Shown here: piece by piece, positions 20,001 through 28,768 of the stretch
Layout: every line of letters starts with the position of its first letter
Position numbering within the stretch: position 1 is the stretch's first letter
DNA from: UBA4465 sp002292365
GTDB taxonomy: Bacteria; Bacteroidota; Bacteroidia; Cytophagales; Cyclobacteriaceae
Assembly (NCBI GenBank): GCA_943788615.1
Contig: CALSQY010000001.1
Span: 1,054,001-1,118,000, forward strand
DNA: 64,000 nt
Reading direction: 5' to 3'
Notes under the pieces: generated by a model
Databases searched by the model: none
Told to the model about the DNA's origin: nothing
The model's input: only the letters and a program-made list of their open reading frames with translations
Position numbers and translations under genes: made by a program

Positions 20001-20512
20001 CAGATTTCCAAGGAGGTTTTTCAAATAGTTTTGGTTACAAAGACTTGCAGTTAAATGTACTTATTGATTTCCGTGTAGGTGGTGAGGCTATAGATTGGAC
20101 TACAAAAGAACTCGGCCGATACGGATCTATTGAACGGACTTTAGAGGGTCGCGAAGGGCAGGTTTGGCCTGGTGTAACAACTACGGGAACTGCAAATACG
20201 GTTTCTACTACCTCTGAGGCCTGGTGGGCAAAACTTGAAGGTATCCCGGGTGCATATATCATGGATTTAACCAATGTACGGCTTAGAGAATTATCTCTAG
20301 ATTACAGACTGCCTAATTCATGGTTTGATAATATATTTTTCAATTCAGCTTCGGTCTCAATCATTGGAAGAAATCTTGGGTTCTTGAGTAAAAAAGCAAT
20401 AGGTGCAGATCCAGAGTCTACTTTGGCTATTTCTAGTGTTGGTTCGGGATTGTTTTATTATAATATGCCAACGACCAGAAGGTTAGGATTCAGCGTAAAT
20501 GTTTCATTTTAA
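17054..20512 (+). CDS. SusC/RagA family TonB-linked outer membrane receptor with STN domain
   Basis: About 1152 residues from the ATG at 17054; an earlier in-frame ATG at 17027 would spoil the signal peptide. After the signal (ending near SNIVYSQ) comes an STN domain (about 48-110), which talks to the FecR anti-sigma, then a carboxypeptidase-D-like repeat domain (RTITGTVKDENNEGLPGVNV), a VTALGIR TonB-box-like segment, the plug domain (LAGKIPGVQIT, YVVDGMPIDN, GANGVIIITTKKG) and a 22-strand barrel ending in an aromatic C-terminus (GFSVNVSF). It imports oligosaccharides across the outer membrane with the SusD partner 19 bp downstream. Substrate unknown. Confidence 0.95.
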   Translation: MKKYAIPNYVGLKKLFRIMQLSTIFCVLTIFELAASNIVYSQPVNSFDMNLKNVEVQTVLKEISQKSTFDFFYNSTLLDNLPKVNVKVRNAEVGEILDKVIPLHLFYELVDETIIIKKKPETELKKSSAFIKVDQERTITGTVKDENNEGLPGVNVVVTGTTIGTITAVDGKYTLSIPEQGTSIQFSAIGYSSQEIQIGSRSIIDVTLTVNVEELDEIVVTALGIRSQKKSLGYATQNISAESITRGKETNIANSLAGKIPGVQITPAASGMGGSSRILIRGNSSLSGNNQPLYVVDGMPIDNSGFGTSAVPSATAEGNATDISAQRTDFGTGISDINPEDIESMSILKGPNGAALYGNRGANGVIIITTKKGSKRKGIGVNYRASVMTSTVNESTMPQFQNEYGKGNGGALDNTADVNWGPKFDGSAVDYKMNEDGEVLSGSYVAQPNNVLDFFDTGVETTHNLGIEGGNETASIRFSYTNFDGKGIMPNAKLSKNTFNLRATAQLTDKFSFDSKVTYFNQSASNRSQMGWGNESAITPLYRMDRNSEIQHFKNNYQRANGGSMHPYGHDFNWNPYYLQNRITDEDEKSRVLAFSKLTYTLNENLSAFVRIGTDALSQKVQRIVPFNGEADPAGGSRKDSRYGLTETNADFLILFNKELSTDFNLNLNVGGNYRFNRSDASLRSGETFNIPSSTLYSNLATLNAGQETSQRAAIYSLYFAGSLDFKKMIYLNFTGRNDWDSRMWTPTGESTDWSFFYPSVSLSLLGNEMFGINSSVLSFSKLRFAWAEVGSGGLKQDQIFYSLSPVTGYNGNISVSQSNVFDDAALRPESTQSIELGLELKFFNNRLYTDFTYYSASTFDQIINAPVDASTGFQYKRTNVGEISNKGIELLIGGTPIQGADFYWDVSVNIYKNTSVLESFIEGSDSYLFTNRDNFSVKTKVGGNYGDIWGNDFVYENGQMVLDDLGLPVSTDEEQLLGNYLPDFQGGFSNSFGYKDLQLNVLIDFRVGGEAIDWTTKELGRYGSIERTLEGREGQVWPGVTTTGTANTVSTTSEAWWAKLEGIPGAYIMDLTNVRLRELSLDYRLPNSWFDNIFFNSASVSIIGRNLGFLSKKAIGADPESTLAISSVGSGLFYYNMPTTRRLGFSVNVSF

Positions 20513-20531
20513 ATTCTAAAATTTTAATATC

Positions 20532-22205
20532 ATGAAAAAAATAAATAAATTTTCTTTATCTATCATACTCACCATTTTTCTTTTATTCGGGTGTACGGAT
20601 AACTTTGAAGAGTTTAAAGCCGATAATGTATCTTTAACTAAGGATGATGTTAGTGCGAAATTTTTCTTTACTAATACGCAGACAAATCTTTGGATGCCAG
20701 CAACATGGGCTTATTTATTTACGCACAGCATGTATGGCCCTGCCTACGGGGGATATTCAGCCTATGGATATAAAAATTCATGGGAATATCCTGATGTACT
20801 TTTTAATGAAAGTAGGAGCTGGGGAGCTTCAGCGCTCACATGGAATACCTACTCGAATTATTTTCTAGCCATTGATGGATTTTTGAGATTAGTTAAATCG
20901 GACGGACTTTTGCCAAATGAGCTGATGGAAGCAGTTGGTATTATAATGAAGCAAACCTATTATAGTACCTTTACTGATTTATTTGGAGAGGTTCCATATT
21001 CCCAAGTAGGACAGGAAGGTGTCCTTACACCAGTCTTTGATGAGCAAAAGGATATCTACAAAGGGATTATCACGAATTTGGATCTCGCAATGGCTACCAT
21101 CGGTAGCGAAACCTCAACGGGGGTTGCCCAAAGTGTTGACGATCTTGGTGAGTTTGATATCTTGTTTGGTGGGGATCTTCAAAAATGGAAAGCTTTTGCT
21201 AATGGAATGAAGCTTCGGGTAGCCTTACGTGCTAAAGGTGCCCCAGGTGAAGATTTTGCTGATGCGGCAATTACCGCTGCTTTGGCGGCTCCTTTACCTG
21301 CAGCAGATGTTCAAATAATTAAAGATTTAACCGTTAACTGGGCGGTGGCTGCGCGCGAGGGAGACTTTACTAAGTATAATGGTTCCTGGAAAATGGCATC
21401 TGATAGATTTGTCAACCTATTGAGAGATAATGATGATCCAAGAATGCCACAAATGCTAGATCCGATACCTGGAGGAGCAGTTACTTTTGGACTATACAAT
21501 GATAATAAAGCTATGGTGGACTATATATTGGACAATACATTGACTAGAGCGGGCGTTCCTTTCACTAAAGCTGAATCCGGGGATGATCTTACAGTTACCA
21601 TAGATCCAGGTACTTATTACGTGGGTATGCCCATGCGAATGGTAGATGTTGCAAAAGTGCATTTAGATCCAGGATTGTTTTCTAGACCCGGAAGAAGAAC
21701 TGAGGGATCTGATGATATAGGGATGGAAGATCCTCAGATGATTATGTCTATGGCTGAGGTAAATTTCATGAAAGCAGAAGCGGCATTACTTGGATTTGGT
21801 GGGGATGCACAAGCATCATTACAAGCTGGAATAACAGCTTCTTTTAATCAATGGGGCGTATCTGACAATGGATATTTAACATCTGGTTTAGCTACACTGA
21901 GTGGTTCTGTGGAAGAACAGCTTCAACAGTTGGGTACTCAGGCTTGGATAGCTTATTTCATGAATGATTATCAAGGTTTTGCCATCGCTCGAGACTTTAA
22001 TTTAGCAGGGATTACTGATCCTATTCCCGATGATGCCACATTATTTAACCATACCAATGAAATGGGTCGTGTCTATCCTGGAAGAATAAAATACGGTCAA
22101 CCTGCTTATGACTTGAATGGAGCTAATGTTTCCACGGCCGTTGGACGACAGGGTGCCGATCATGCAGGCACTCAACTTTGGTTTGCAAAAGGATCTAAAA
22201 ACTAA
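20532..22205 (+). CDS. SusD/RagB family nutrient-binding outer membrane lipoprotein
   Basis: A 557-residue surface lipoprotein with signal and lipobox LLFGC (Cys21). The sequence fits the SusD-like 2 branch: an early WGASALTWNTYSNYF region, the FTDLFGEVPYSQ motif, the KWKAFANGMKLRVALRA helix and a MSMAEVNFMKAEAALLG repeat helix near the C-terminus, all of the alpha-helical TPR scaffold. It forms the lid of the SusC transporter encoded immediately upstream. A strong terminator follows 40 bp after the stop, so the SusC-SusD transcript probably ends here and the degradative genes downstream are read from another promoter. Confidence 0.93.
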   Translation: MKKINKFSLSIILTIFLLFGCTDNFEEFKADNVSLTKDDVSAKFFFTNTQTNLWMPATWAYLFTHSMYGPAYGGYSAYGYKNSWEYPDVLFNESRSWGASALTWNTYSNYFLAIDGFLRLVKSDGLLPNELMEAVGIIMKQTYYSTFTDLFGEVPYSQVGQEGVLTPVFDEQKDIYKGIITNLDLAMATIGSETSTGVAQSVDDLGEFDILFGGDLQKWKAFANGMKLRVALRAKGAPGEDFADAAITAALAAPLPAADVQIIKDLTVNWAVAAREGDFTKYNGSWKMASDRFVNLLRDNDDPRMPQMLDPIPGGAVTFGLYNDNKAMVDYILDNTLTRAGVPFTKAESGDDLTVTIDPGTYYVGMPMRMVDVAKVHLDPGLFSRPGRRTEGSDDIGMEDPQMIMSMAEVNFMKAEAALLGFGGDAQASLQAGITASFNQWGVSDNGYLTSGLATLSGSVEEQLQQLGTQAWIAYFMNDYQGFAIARDFNLAGITDPIPDDATLFNHTNEMGRVYPGRIKYGQPAYDLNGANVSTAVGRQGADHAGTQLWFAKGSKN

Positions 22206-22245
22206 TTATTTCTAAGATTATTGGTGATTAGAAAAGGACAATTAT

Positions 22246-22284
22246 ACAGGTTGGTGGATTGATTTTCATCAACCTGTGTTTTTT
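22246..22284 (+). terminator. Rho-independent terminator after SusD
   Basis: An 11-bp stem (22246-22256 against 22267-22277) with one G-U pair, a 10-base loop, and then a run of six Ts at 22279-22284. This is the clearest intrinsic terminator in the window. It lies 40 bp after the SusD stop and should end the SusC-SusD message. Confidence 0.85.
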
Positions 22285-22331
22285 AAAATAAAATAAAATG
22301 GCAGAGTAAATTTTTGTCATCAATCTTGCAT

Positions 22332-22372
22332 TGCCCATCATGGGCATGCGCGTCACTTCATATCGATCGATA
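22332..22372. promoter_or_regulatory. Pair of palindromes upstream of the GH2 gene
   Basis: TGCCCAT-C-ATGGGCA (22332-22346) is a perfect 7+1+7 palindrome and unusually GC-rich for this DNA. Fifteen bases later TATCGATCGATA (22361-22372) is a perfect 12-base palindrome. Both fall between the SusD terminator and the GH2 start, where a control region is expected. They could be binding sites for dimeric regulators. No second copy was noticed elsewhere in the window, so this is only a candidate. Confidence 0.35.
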
Positions 22373-22657
22373 AATAAATAAGAGGGCTAACTTTCTTTTT
22401 TATGAACTCTTTATGGCTAAAGTAACCATAAAATAAGAAAATAAACGGCTACATATAATGCAGCATATTTCAGATTGTAAAAAATAGGATTTCAGTTAAG
22501 GCTAAATGGGATTATCGAGGAGAAATATTTATCAGGTATGCATTGATATAGATTTATGAAGAGGGGTAGAATTTTAAGGCATAAATCCTTCAAAAATTAA
22601 TGTTTGATATCTAGGATTTTATTAACCAGCATAAGCAACATATATACTAACATAAAA

Positions 22658-25600
22658 ATGAAGCAAACAAATATTTCAGTAGCGTTATTAATTTTTTGGA
22701 TATCCTTTTCAGTAAAGGCACAAGAAAAAATAGGGAAAGCAGACCTATTTGCTCAAATTGGGAATATGGTACAAGGAACAAGAGCCCATTTGCTTGAAGA
22801 TAAACTACCACCTATTTTACCTGAAATCTATCTTCCTGGAATGCAAACTAATCAGCGAGGTTTTAGTCCGATTGATCGTGTAGATACCAAAGAAGAATTA
22901 CAACAAGAACTGCTTATCATGCGTGAACGGTATATTCCTTTTATGAGCAACTATGCACCTCAGTTACCCTTAACCAGGAATAAAATTATGTTGGAATCTT
23001 TTAAATGGAGGATAGAAACACCTGAGGATAAGCTTGATTTTAAGGAAACTATCGATGGAATGGGGGAGTGGGAAATGGTAAAGGTACCACACTATGGTCC
23101 ACCTGAAGGTAGAGCTACCACTTATTACTCAAAGGAATTTGAATTATCCAATGAGATGCTGACTTTTGAAAATCAGATTATTCATTTTAATGGAGTTGAC
23201 TATCGCGCTAAAGTTTTTGTAAATGGCGTATTGGTTGGAACGCATGAAGGTTTTTTTGCACCGTTTGAATTTGACATTACCAAAAATATAAAAGCCGGGA
23301 AAAATGTACTTCTTGTCAAAGTTGAAAATGACTTTACAACCCTTGGTTCCTCAGATGAAAATGGGGTAAGAAAAATTGGTAATAAAATGTATGCAGCCGG
23401 TGGATTAGGGTGGGATAATCCTAATCGAGGATGGCATTTATGTCCTCCTGGTATGGGTATATTTCAAGATGTTTATATAGAATCTCGAAATTCAATTCAT
23501 ATAAATGATGTATTTGTAAGACCCATTCTTGAAGAAAAAATGGCTGAAGTTTGGGTAGAGGTGAATAATTTTTATGAAGATTTTAAAAATATTAAACTCA
23601 GTTTCAGTGTTTATGGACAGAATTTTAAGGACGTAATCATCGAAAATCTTGAATATATTCCACGTTCTCTTCATGTTCCTGGAATTGGAGATCTAGCTAA
23701 ACCGACAGATGGTAAGGAAAGCATATTATATATGGGTTATGGTGTTAATTTCTTGAAAGTAACGCTTCCCATCGATGCGCCTCGAGTTTGGAATAATGAA
23801 ACACCCTACCTATATCAGCTTCAGACCAAGGTATACCTTGAGGATGGTATAATGTCGGATGCAGTATCAACATCATTTGGTATGAGATCATTTAAAATGG
23901 ATACGTTAAATACACCCAAAGGGCAATTTTATTTAAATGGTGAAAAGGTAAAGTTGAGAGGGGCAAATACTATGGGTTATATGCAGCAAGATGTTTTTCG
24001 CAAAGATTGGGATCAATTGATTGATGATTTATTATTGGCAAAAGTAGGTAATCTAAATTTTATTCGACTTACTCAGCGACCCGTACAGTCCGAAATTTAT
24101 GATTTTGCAGATCAGTTAGGTATCATGCTCCAAACAGATTTACCTCTATTTGGTGGGTTGCGTCCCAATTTATTTGCTGAGGGCGTGAAGCAAGCTGGAG
24201 AAATGGAACGTTTGGTGAGAAATCATCCAAGTAATATTTTAATTACTTATATCAATGAGAGATTTCCAAACGGGGAAGGAACACCACAGCGAAATATGTC
24301 AAATATTCAGGAATACTATCGTTTTTTTAAAGCTTGTGATCAAATAGTTCTCCAAAATAATCCAGATAGGGTGATTAAAGCAGGTGATGGGGATTATGAC
24401 CCCCCCTCGCCTGGTCTACCAGACAGTCATTGTTACAACACATGGTACAATGGACATGCACTCGGTTTGGGAGAACTGCATAAAGGGTATTGGCAAAAAG
24501 TTAAACCGGGTTGGGCTTATGCATGTGGCGAGTTTGGTTCTGAGGCATTTGATAATTACGAAGTAGTTAAGAAATATTGGCCGAAAGAATGGCTCCCAAA
24601 AGACGAAAGTAAACCTTGGAGTCCTGATAAAGTTGCTTTGGCACAAAGTGATAATTTTCATCATATGTGGTATCCAACACCAGTTACCTTGAAGGATTGG
24701 ATTGAGGCCAGTCAAAATCATCAGGCCTGGGCAACGCGTCTTGTTACGGAAGCATTTCGTAGAGATACCGACATGATGTCGTTTGCGATTCATCTCTTCA
24801 TTGATGCCTGGCCTGCAGGTTGGATGAAGGCTATAATGGATGTCGATAGAAATCCTAAAAAAGCGTTTTTTGTCTATAGAGATGCGTTAGCACCCATTAT
24901 GGTAAACCTACGCACAGACCGTTATCACTTTTTTGAACAGGAGGAGGTAAGTATTGAGGCTTGGTTATGCAATGACTTCAATGTGGTCCCAAATAACTAT
25001 ATATTAAGATGGCAATTAGAGGATGATGATAAAGTAATATTGTCCTCTCAAAAAGAACCTAAATTTCCCATAAACAGCGCGAAATTTCAGGGCTACATTA
25101 AATTCAAGGTACCTAAGGTTTCCGTTCGGTCAAAGTACAAGCTACGAATGGCGCTCTTCGATAGCAATGGTGAAGGTGTTTCAGAATCCTTAATTGACCT
25201 TGATTTTTTTCCAAAAAAAGCAAAAAATAACAGATTGTCTGTTTATACGCCCAGCTTAGAGGGCAAGGCAAGACTCCTGTTAGATGAACTTAATGTTAAA
25301 ACGGTCAATGACATTAATAATTCTAGCGTAATAATAGTTGATAATATTGATTATTATGAGCAAAATAAAAGTTCATTAGATCAGCTGGTAAGGCAAGGAA
25401 GAACTTTGATATTACTTGAGCTTCCCGAGGGTGAGTTTAAAATTGGAGAAAGCCAAATTGCAATTGAAAATACTATAATGGGTCAATATTATTTTGTTTC
25501 ACCCAAGTCGGGTCATTCAATGATGGAATCTGCCGAGTCAGCTGATTTTAAATTTTGGTACAATGATTCAAAGGGATTAGTGACCCCACTCCTTAACTCC

Positions 25601-25795
25601 ATGCTCAAGGCAGATGCTGAATGGCTCCCAATTTTAAAAACAGGAAAAACAACATGGGTCGGTATGGAAGGAGAATATTCTGCTGTAGCAGAGAAAAAAA
25701 TGGGCCAAGGAAAATATGTGATTTGTCAGTTGCAATTAAATAATCGTATCCTCAATCCTACAGCCCATGCTTTTGCCCTTGACTTGGTGAATTGA
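22658..25795 (+). CDS. Glycoside hydrolase family 2-type protein, secreted
   Basis: About 1045 residues from the ATG at 22658, which begins a clean signal peptide (cut near SVKAQ). A GH2 sugar-binding jelly-roll follows (YYSKEFEL, VFVNGVLVGTHEGFFAPFEFDIT), then an Ig-like sandwich, then a TIM barrel starting at LRGANTMGYMQQDVF. The likely acid/base is Glu534 in YINERF and the likely nucleophile Glu625 in CGEFGSEAF. The C-terminal third (from about 760) is an Ig-like and a flexible unrecognised region. GH2 members act on beta-galactosides, beta-mannosides or beta-glucuronides; which one is not decided here. It heads the run of sulfatase and sugar-use genes downstream. Confidence 0.82.
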   Translation: MKQTNISVALLIFWISFSVKAQEKIGKADLFAQIGNMVQGTRAHLLEDKLPPILPEIYLPGMQTNQRGFSPIDRVDTKEELQQELLIMRERYIPFMSNYAPQLPLTRNKIMLESFKWRIETPEDKLDFKETIDGMGEWEMVKVPHYGPPEGRATTYYSKEFELSNEMLTFENQIIHFNGVDYRAKVFVNGVLVGTHEGFFAPFEFDITKNIKAGKNVLLVKVENDFTTLGSSDENGVRKIGNKMYAAGGLGWDNPNRGWHLCPPGMGIFQDVYIESRNSIHINDVFVRPILEEKMAEVWVEVNNFYEDFKNIKLSFSVYGQNFKDVIIENLEYIPRSLHVPGIGDLAKPTDGKESILYMGYGVNFLKVTLPIDAPRVWNNETPYLYQLQTKVYLEDGIMSDAVSTSFGMRSFKMDTLNTPKGQFYLNGEKVKLRGANTMGYMQQDVFRKDWDQLIDDLLLAKVGNLNFIRLTQRPVQSEIYDFADQLGIMLQTDLPLFGGLRPNLFAEGVKQAGEMERLVRNHPSNILITYINERFPNGEGTPQRNMSNIQEYYRFFKACDQIVLQNNPDRVIKAGDGDYDPPSPGLPDSHCYNTWYNGHALGLGELHKGYWQKVKPGWAYACGEFGSEAFDNYEVVKKYWPKEWLPKDESKPWSPDKVALAQSDNFHHMWYPTPVTLKDWIEASQNHQAWATRLVTEAFRRDTDMMSFAIHLFIDAWPAGWMKAIMDVDRNPKKAFFVYRDALAPIMVNLRTDRYHFFEQEEVSIEAWLCNDFNVVPNNYILRWQLEDDDKVILSSQKEPKFPINSAKFQGYIKFKVPKVSVRSKYKLRMALFDSNGEGVSESLIDLDFFPKKAKNNRLSVYTPSLEGKARLLLDELNVKTVNDINNSSVIIVDNIDYYEQNKSSLDQLVRQGRTLILLELPEGEFKIGESQIAIENTIMGQYYFVSPKSGHSMMESAESADFKFWYNDSKGLVTPLLNSMLKADAEWLPILKTGKTTWVGMEGEYSAVAEKKMGQGKYVICQLQLNNRILNPTAHAFALDLVN

Positions 25796-25820
25796 TGTAT
25801 TAGTAATAAAATTAACTTCT

Positions 25821-27239
25821 ATGAAATTATATCTTAGGTTATATCTAATACTTGTTGTGGTGCAGTATACGAGTTGTTCTATTATTACTGAAAATGACAA
25901 TGAAAAACCACCTAGACCAAACATCATATACATATTCACAGATCAGCAATTTGGTGGAGCTATGAGTAATGCGGGAAATCAATATTTAAAGACACCCGCC
26001 ATGGATAAGCTGGCTTCTCAAGGTTTAAGTTTTGATCTTGCTTATTGTACTTTTCCTTTATGTGTACCTTCTAGAGCAAGCATGATGTCAGGACGTATGC
26101 CACATGAAGCAGGAATTTTTATAAATACTTATATTTCTGAGGAACCCTTTAGATTTCCAATGCTTGGCAAAATAATGACTGATAATGGCTATAATAGTCA
26201 TTGGGTTGGTAAATGGCATTTACCTGTTTTAGAAACAGACAAGGAACTTCATGGCTTTGATGAAATCATGGGAGGAGGGGGTTATGGTGGTCTAGATAGC
26301 ATGAAGGCTATTCAAGCTATAGAATTTTTAAATAGAGATCATAAAAAGCCATTTTTTCTTGTGATATCATTGAATAATCCACACGATTGTTGTGAACTGA
26401 GTAGAGGGGATGAATTAAAAATGGGGTCTATTCCTGCCCTACCTTCAGTAGATCAGCTACCCCCACTTCATCAAAATTATGAAATTCCAGACCAAGAGCC
26501 GGATTACCTAAGAATATTTCAGGATCAGTATCCAAAAGTATTTCCTTCATCATCATGGAACGATCAGGAGTTCAGAGAATACATCTGGGGTTATTATAGG
26601 CTTGTTGAAAAAGTTGATAAAGATCTTGCCACTATTCTTGATGTTTTGGAAGCCTCAGGATTAGAAGAAAATACGGTTGTCATATTTTCGAGTGATCATG
26701 GAGATGGACTAGGTATGCATAAGTGGAATCAAAAGTTTTCCTTATATGATGAATCTGCTCGAGTCCCCTTTATTATTTCTTGGAAGGGAAAAGTTCGTGA
26801 AGGTACTCGATCCAAAATTCCTATATCTGCAGGATTGGACCTACTACCAACCGTTTGCGATTTCGCAGGTATTGAACCACCCAAAGGAAGTTTGGGCAAA
26901 AGCCTACGGGAAATTGCCTTAGGAAAATCGTCAGATATAAATCGTAAATATGTCGTCACTGAGACTGGATTTGGGATGTGGGCAGATGTTGGTGAAGATA
27001 TTTTTCAAAAAGCGAGAATGCTTAGGACCGAACGATACAAATATATAGCGTATGATAAGGGGGATAAAAATGAGCAGTTATTTGATATGATTGAAGATCC
27101 TGGGGAGATGATAGATTTGTCAGTAAATAACCAATTTTCTGAAATATTAAAACAGCATCAGGAGTATTTAGCAGAATGGCTCAAGAAAACGAATGATTCA
27201 TTTAATTATATCATTCGCCCTAATTCAATTATTAAATAA
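25821..27239 (+). CDS. Formylglycine-dependent sulfatase, lipoprotein (second type)
   Basis: A 472-residue type I sulfatase with lipobox YTSC (Cys19). The metal site begins FTDQQ (Asp41), the formylglycine motif is CVPSR at 81-85 followed by ASMMSGRMPHE, and GKWHL and FSSDHGDGLGMHKW give the remaining active-site residues. The DQQ and GDGLGMHKW versions place it nearer the choline-sulfatase/iduronate-sulfatase-like branch than the sulfatase at 4219, so the two probably attack different sulfate positions. It lies 25 bp after the GH2 gene and 18 bp before the mutarotase-like gene, consistent with one transcript. Confidence 0.93.
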   Translation: MKLYLRLYLILVVVQYTSCSIITENDNEKPPRPNIIYIFTDQQFGGAMSNAGNQYLKTPAMDKLASQGLSFDLAYCTFPLCVPSRASMMSGRMPHEAGIFINTYISEEPFRFPMLGKIMTDNGYNSHWVGKWHLPVLETDKELHGFDEIMGGGGYGGLDSMKAIQAIEFLNRDHKKPFFLVISLNNPHDCCELSRGDELKMGSIPALPSVDQLPPLHQNYEIPDQEPDYLRIFQDQYPKVFPSSSWNDQEFREYIWGYYRLVEKVDKDLATILDVLEASGLEENTVVIFSSDHGDGLGMHKWNQKFSLYDESARVPFIISWKGKVREGTRSKIPISAGLDLLPTVCDFAGIEPPKGSLGKSLREIALGKSSDINRKYVVTETGFGMWADVGEDIFQKARMLRTERYKYIAYDKGDKNEQLFDMIEDPGEMIDLSVNNQFSEILKQHQEYLAEWLKKTNDSFNYIIRPNSIIK

Positions 27240-27257
27240 ACTAATCAATTTCAGGAG

Positions 27258-27740
27258 ATGAGTAGAAATAATTTGACCCAATATTCAGAGATATACAGGG
27301 AAGTATTCAAATACCTAAAAATTCTTTTTTTGTGTTTATTATTCTCTTGTAAATCAAAGTCCTCAGAACCGGTCCAACAAAATAGAATAGAAAAAACTAG
27401 AGATTATATATTTACTTGTAACTTAAAAGATAACGGTGAAATTATTTCTAGCTATAAGTCTTATCATAGTGCTGAGGGTGTTTGGCCAGAGGTTACCCGA
27501 GCAGCAGAAGTAAGCGGAGCAGATAAAATCCAGATTTATATTCAAGCGACTAGGTTAGTTATGGTTATTTCCCTTCCGGAAACACTTTCATTTGAAGAAT
27601 TTGATCGGAGATATGCTGGAGCTTCGCCCAAATTGAATGATTGGAATGAGATTATGGTGGCATTTCAGCAAGGGCCTCCTGGAGCAGAAAAAGATCAAAC
27701 TTGGGTCCAGATGGAAAATATTTATGATTTTAAAAAGTAA
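27258..27740 (+). CDS. RhaM-family (L-rhamnose/L-fucose mutarotase-like) lipoprotein
   Basis: 160 residues. The part from about 48 to the end matches the L-rhamnose mutarotase family (PF05336): YIFTCNLKDNGEIISSYKSYH, AEGVWPEV, IQIYIQATRLVMVI, NDWNEIMVAFQQ and WVQMENIYDF are the family's ordered motifs. Family members interconvert the anomers of L-rhamnose, and relatives in L-fucose operons act on L-fucose. What is unusual is a 35-residue N-terminal extension with a hydrophobic core and lipobox (LLFSC, Cys about 34), predicting export; the known enzymes are cytosolic. Neighbours are a sulfatase and a PhyH dioxygenase. Family call good, location predicted only. Confidence 0.8.
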   Translation: MSRNNLTQYSEIYREVFKYLKILFLCLLFSCKSKSSEPVQQNRIEKTRDYIFTCNLKDNGEIISSYKSYHSAEGVWPEVTRAAEVSGADKIQIYIQATRLVMVISLPETLSFEEFDRRYAGASPKLNDWNEIMVAFQQGPPGAEKDQTWVQMENIYDFKK

Positions 27741-27833
27741 AGTTTTAAAGTTTGTTTTCATCTTAATATCTCTAGAGGTTATGGATCAAAATAATTGGAT
27801 TAAGAGAATAATAACTATAACAGTCCTTAAATA

Positions 27834-28655
27834 ATGCGTAGGCATGTGAGCGAAAGGGAAATTTTTAATAAAAATGGATTTTTAGAAAGAAAAAATCTCT
27901 TTAATGAAAAAGAGGTGGCATTGCTCCTTGCTGCAGCAAAAAGCCCAGATGTTACCGATCATGCATTTGAGATGAAAGATAGATTGGGCAAACGATCGAG
28001 ACTGACTTTATGGTTTACTCCCGGTGATGATACTTTGGGATTCATGTCTCGAAGTGATAGGATTGTAGGGTATGTTCAATATTTATTAGGTGATGGCGAG
28101 GTTTGTCATTTCCATTCAAAAGTAATGCAAAAAGAACCTCGAGTAGGGGGGGCTTGGGAGTGGCATCAGGACTATGGATACTGGTATCAGAATGGTTTCC
28201 TTTATCCAGATGCCATGCTATCTGTCATGATTGCTCTAACGGACGCGAATAAAGAAAATGGCTGTCTTCAGGTTTTGAAAGGTTCTCATAAAATGCAGCG
28301 ATTTCAGCATTTATTTACAGGAGATCAACAGGGAGCGGATATTGATTTTGTTAAAGAAGCACGTAAACAACTGGCCTTGGCATATTGTGAACTTCAGGCT
28401 GGAGATGTACTTTTTTTTCATAGTAATTTACTACACAGATCAGCGGAAAATTTATCTGAAAATGCCAGATGGTCTATAATATCAGCCTATAACTTATCAT
28501 ATAACATCCCGTTTAAGGAAGAAAATCATTCTTGTATTGAACCTATACGAAGAGTTTCAGATAAGGACTTATTAGATAAGGGATACATGCCTCTAGGGGA
28601 TGTTGATTTTCTAGAAAAAGAACAAGAACTTAAATCAAAAAGGGGTCAATGTTAG
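27834..28655 (+). CDS. Phytanoyl-CoA dioxygenase (PhyH) family protein
   Basis: A 273-residue cytosolic Fe(II)/2-oxoglutarate-dependent oxygenase. The metal triad is visible as His111 and Asp113 (WHQDYGYW) and His201 (LLHRSAEN), with Arg203 or Arg212 placed to bind 2-oxoglutarate. The jelly-roll context ALTDANKENGCLQVLKGSHK and QAGDVLFFHSNL is typical of the family. Substrates range from phytanoyl-CoA to ectoine and various natural products, so the target is unknown; in this neighbourhood of sugar genes oxidative demethylation or hydroxylation of a sugar derivative is conceivable but unproven. It lies 93 bp after the mutarotase-like gene and 113 bp before a sodium symporter gene. Confidence 0.88.
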   Translation: MRRHVSEREIFNKNGFLERKNLFNEKEVALLLAAAKSPDVTDHAFEMKDRLGKRSRLTLWFTPGDDTLGFMSRSDRIVGYVQYLLGDGEVCHFHSKVMQKEPRVGGAWEWHQDYGYWYQNGFLYPDAMLSVMIALTDANKENGCLQVLKGSHKMQRFQHLFTGDQQGADIDFVKEARKQLALAYCELQAGDVLFFHSNLLHRSAENLSENARWSIISAYNLSYNIPFKEENHSCIEPIRRVSDKDLLDKGYMPLGDVDFLEKEQELKSKRGQC

Positions 28656-28768
28656 CTTCTTATTTATTAGTAGAATTTATTTTCTATTGAAAGCGAGTTT
28701 TAAATTTTTTGATAAGTCTAAATGCTCCAGTATGATGACTAATAAAAAGTCTAAATAATATCTATTAA

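Larger units (their letters stand above)
22206..22657. other. Intergenic region between SusD and GH2 genes
   Basis: About 450 bp without a gene. It holds a strong terminator for the SusCD transcript (22246-22284) and two palindromes (22332-22346 and 22361-22372), so the promoter and control sites of the following GH2/sulfatase/transport run are likely here. An in-frame TTG at 22604 can extend the GH2 gene, but the ATG at 22658 fits the signal peptide better. Confidence 0.5.

Noticed and set aside
22604..22657. TTG start extending the GH2 protein by 18 residues
   Set aside because: The ATG at 22658 opens a clean signal peptide; the extension would bury it.
27637..27834. 65-codon frame overlapping the mutarotase-like gene
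   Set aside because: Mostly a shadow of that gene in another frame; only the tail lies in the gap and has no recognisable features.
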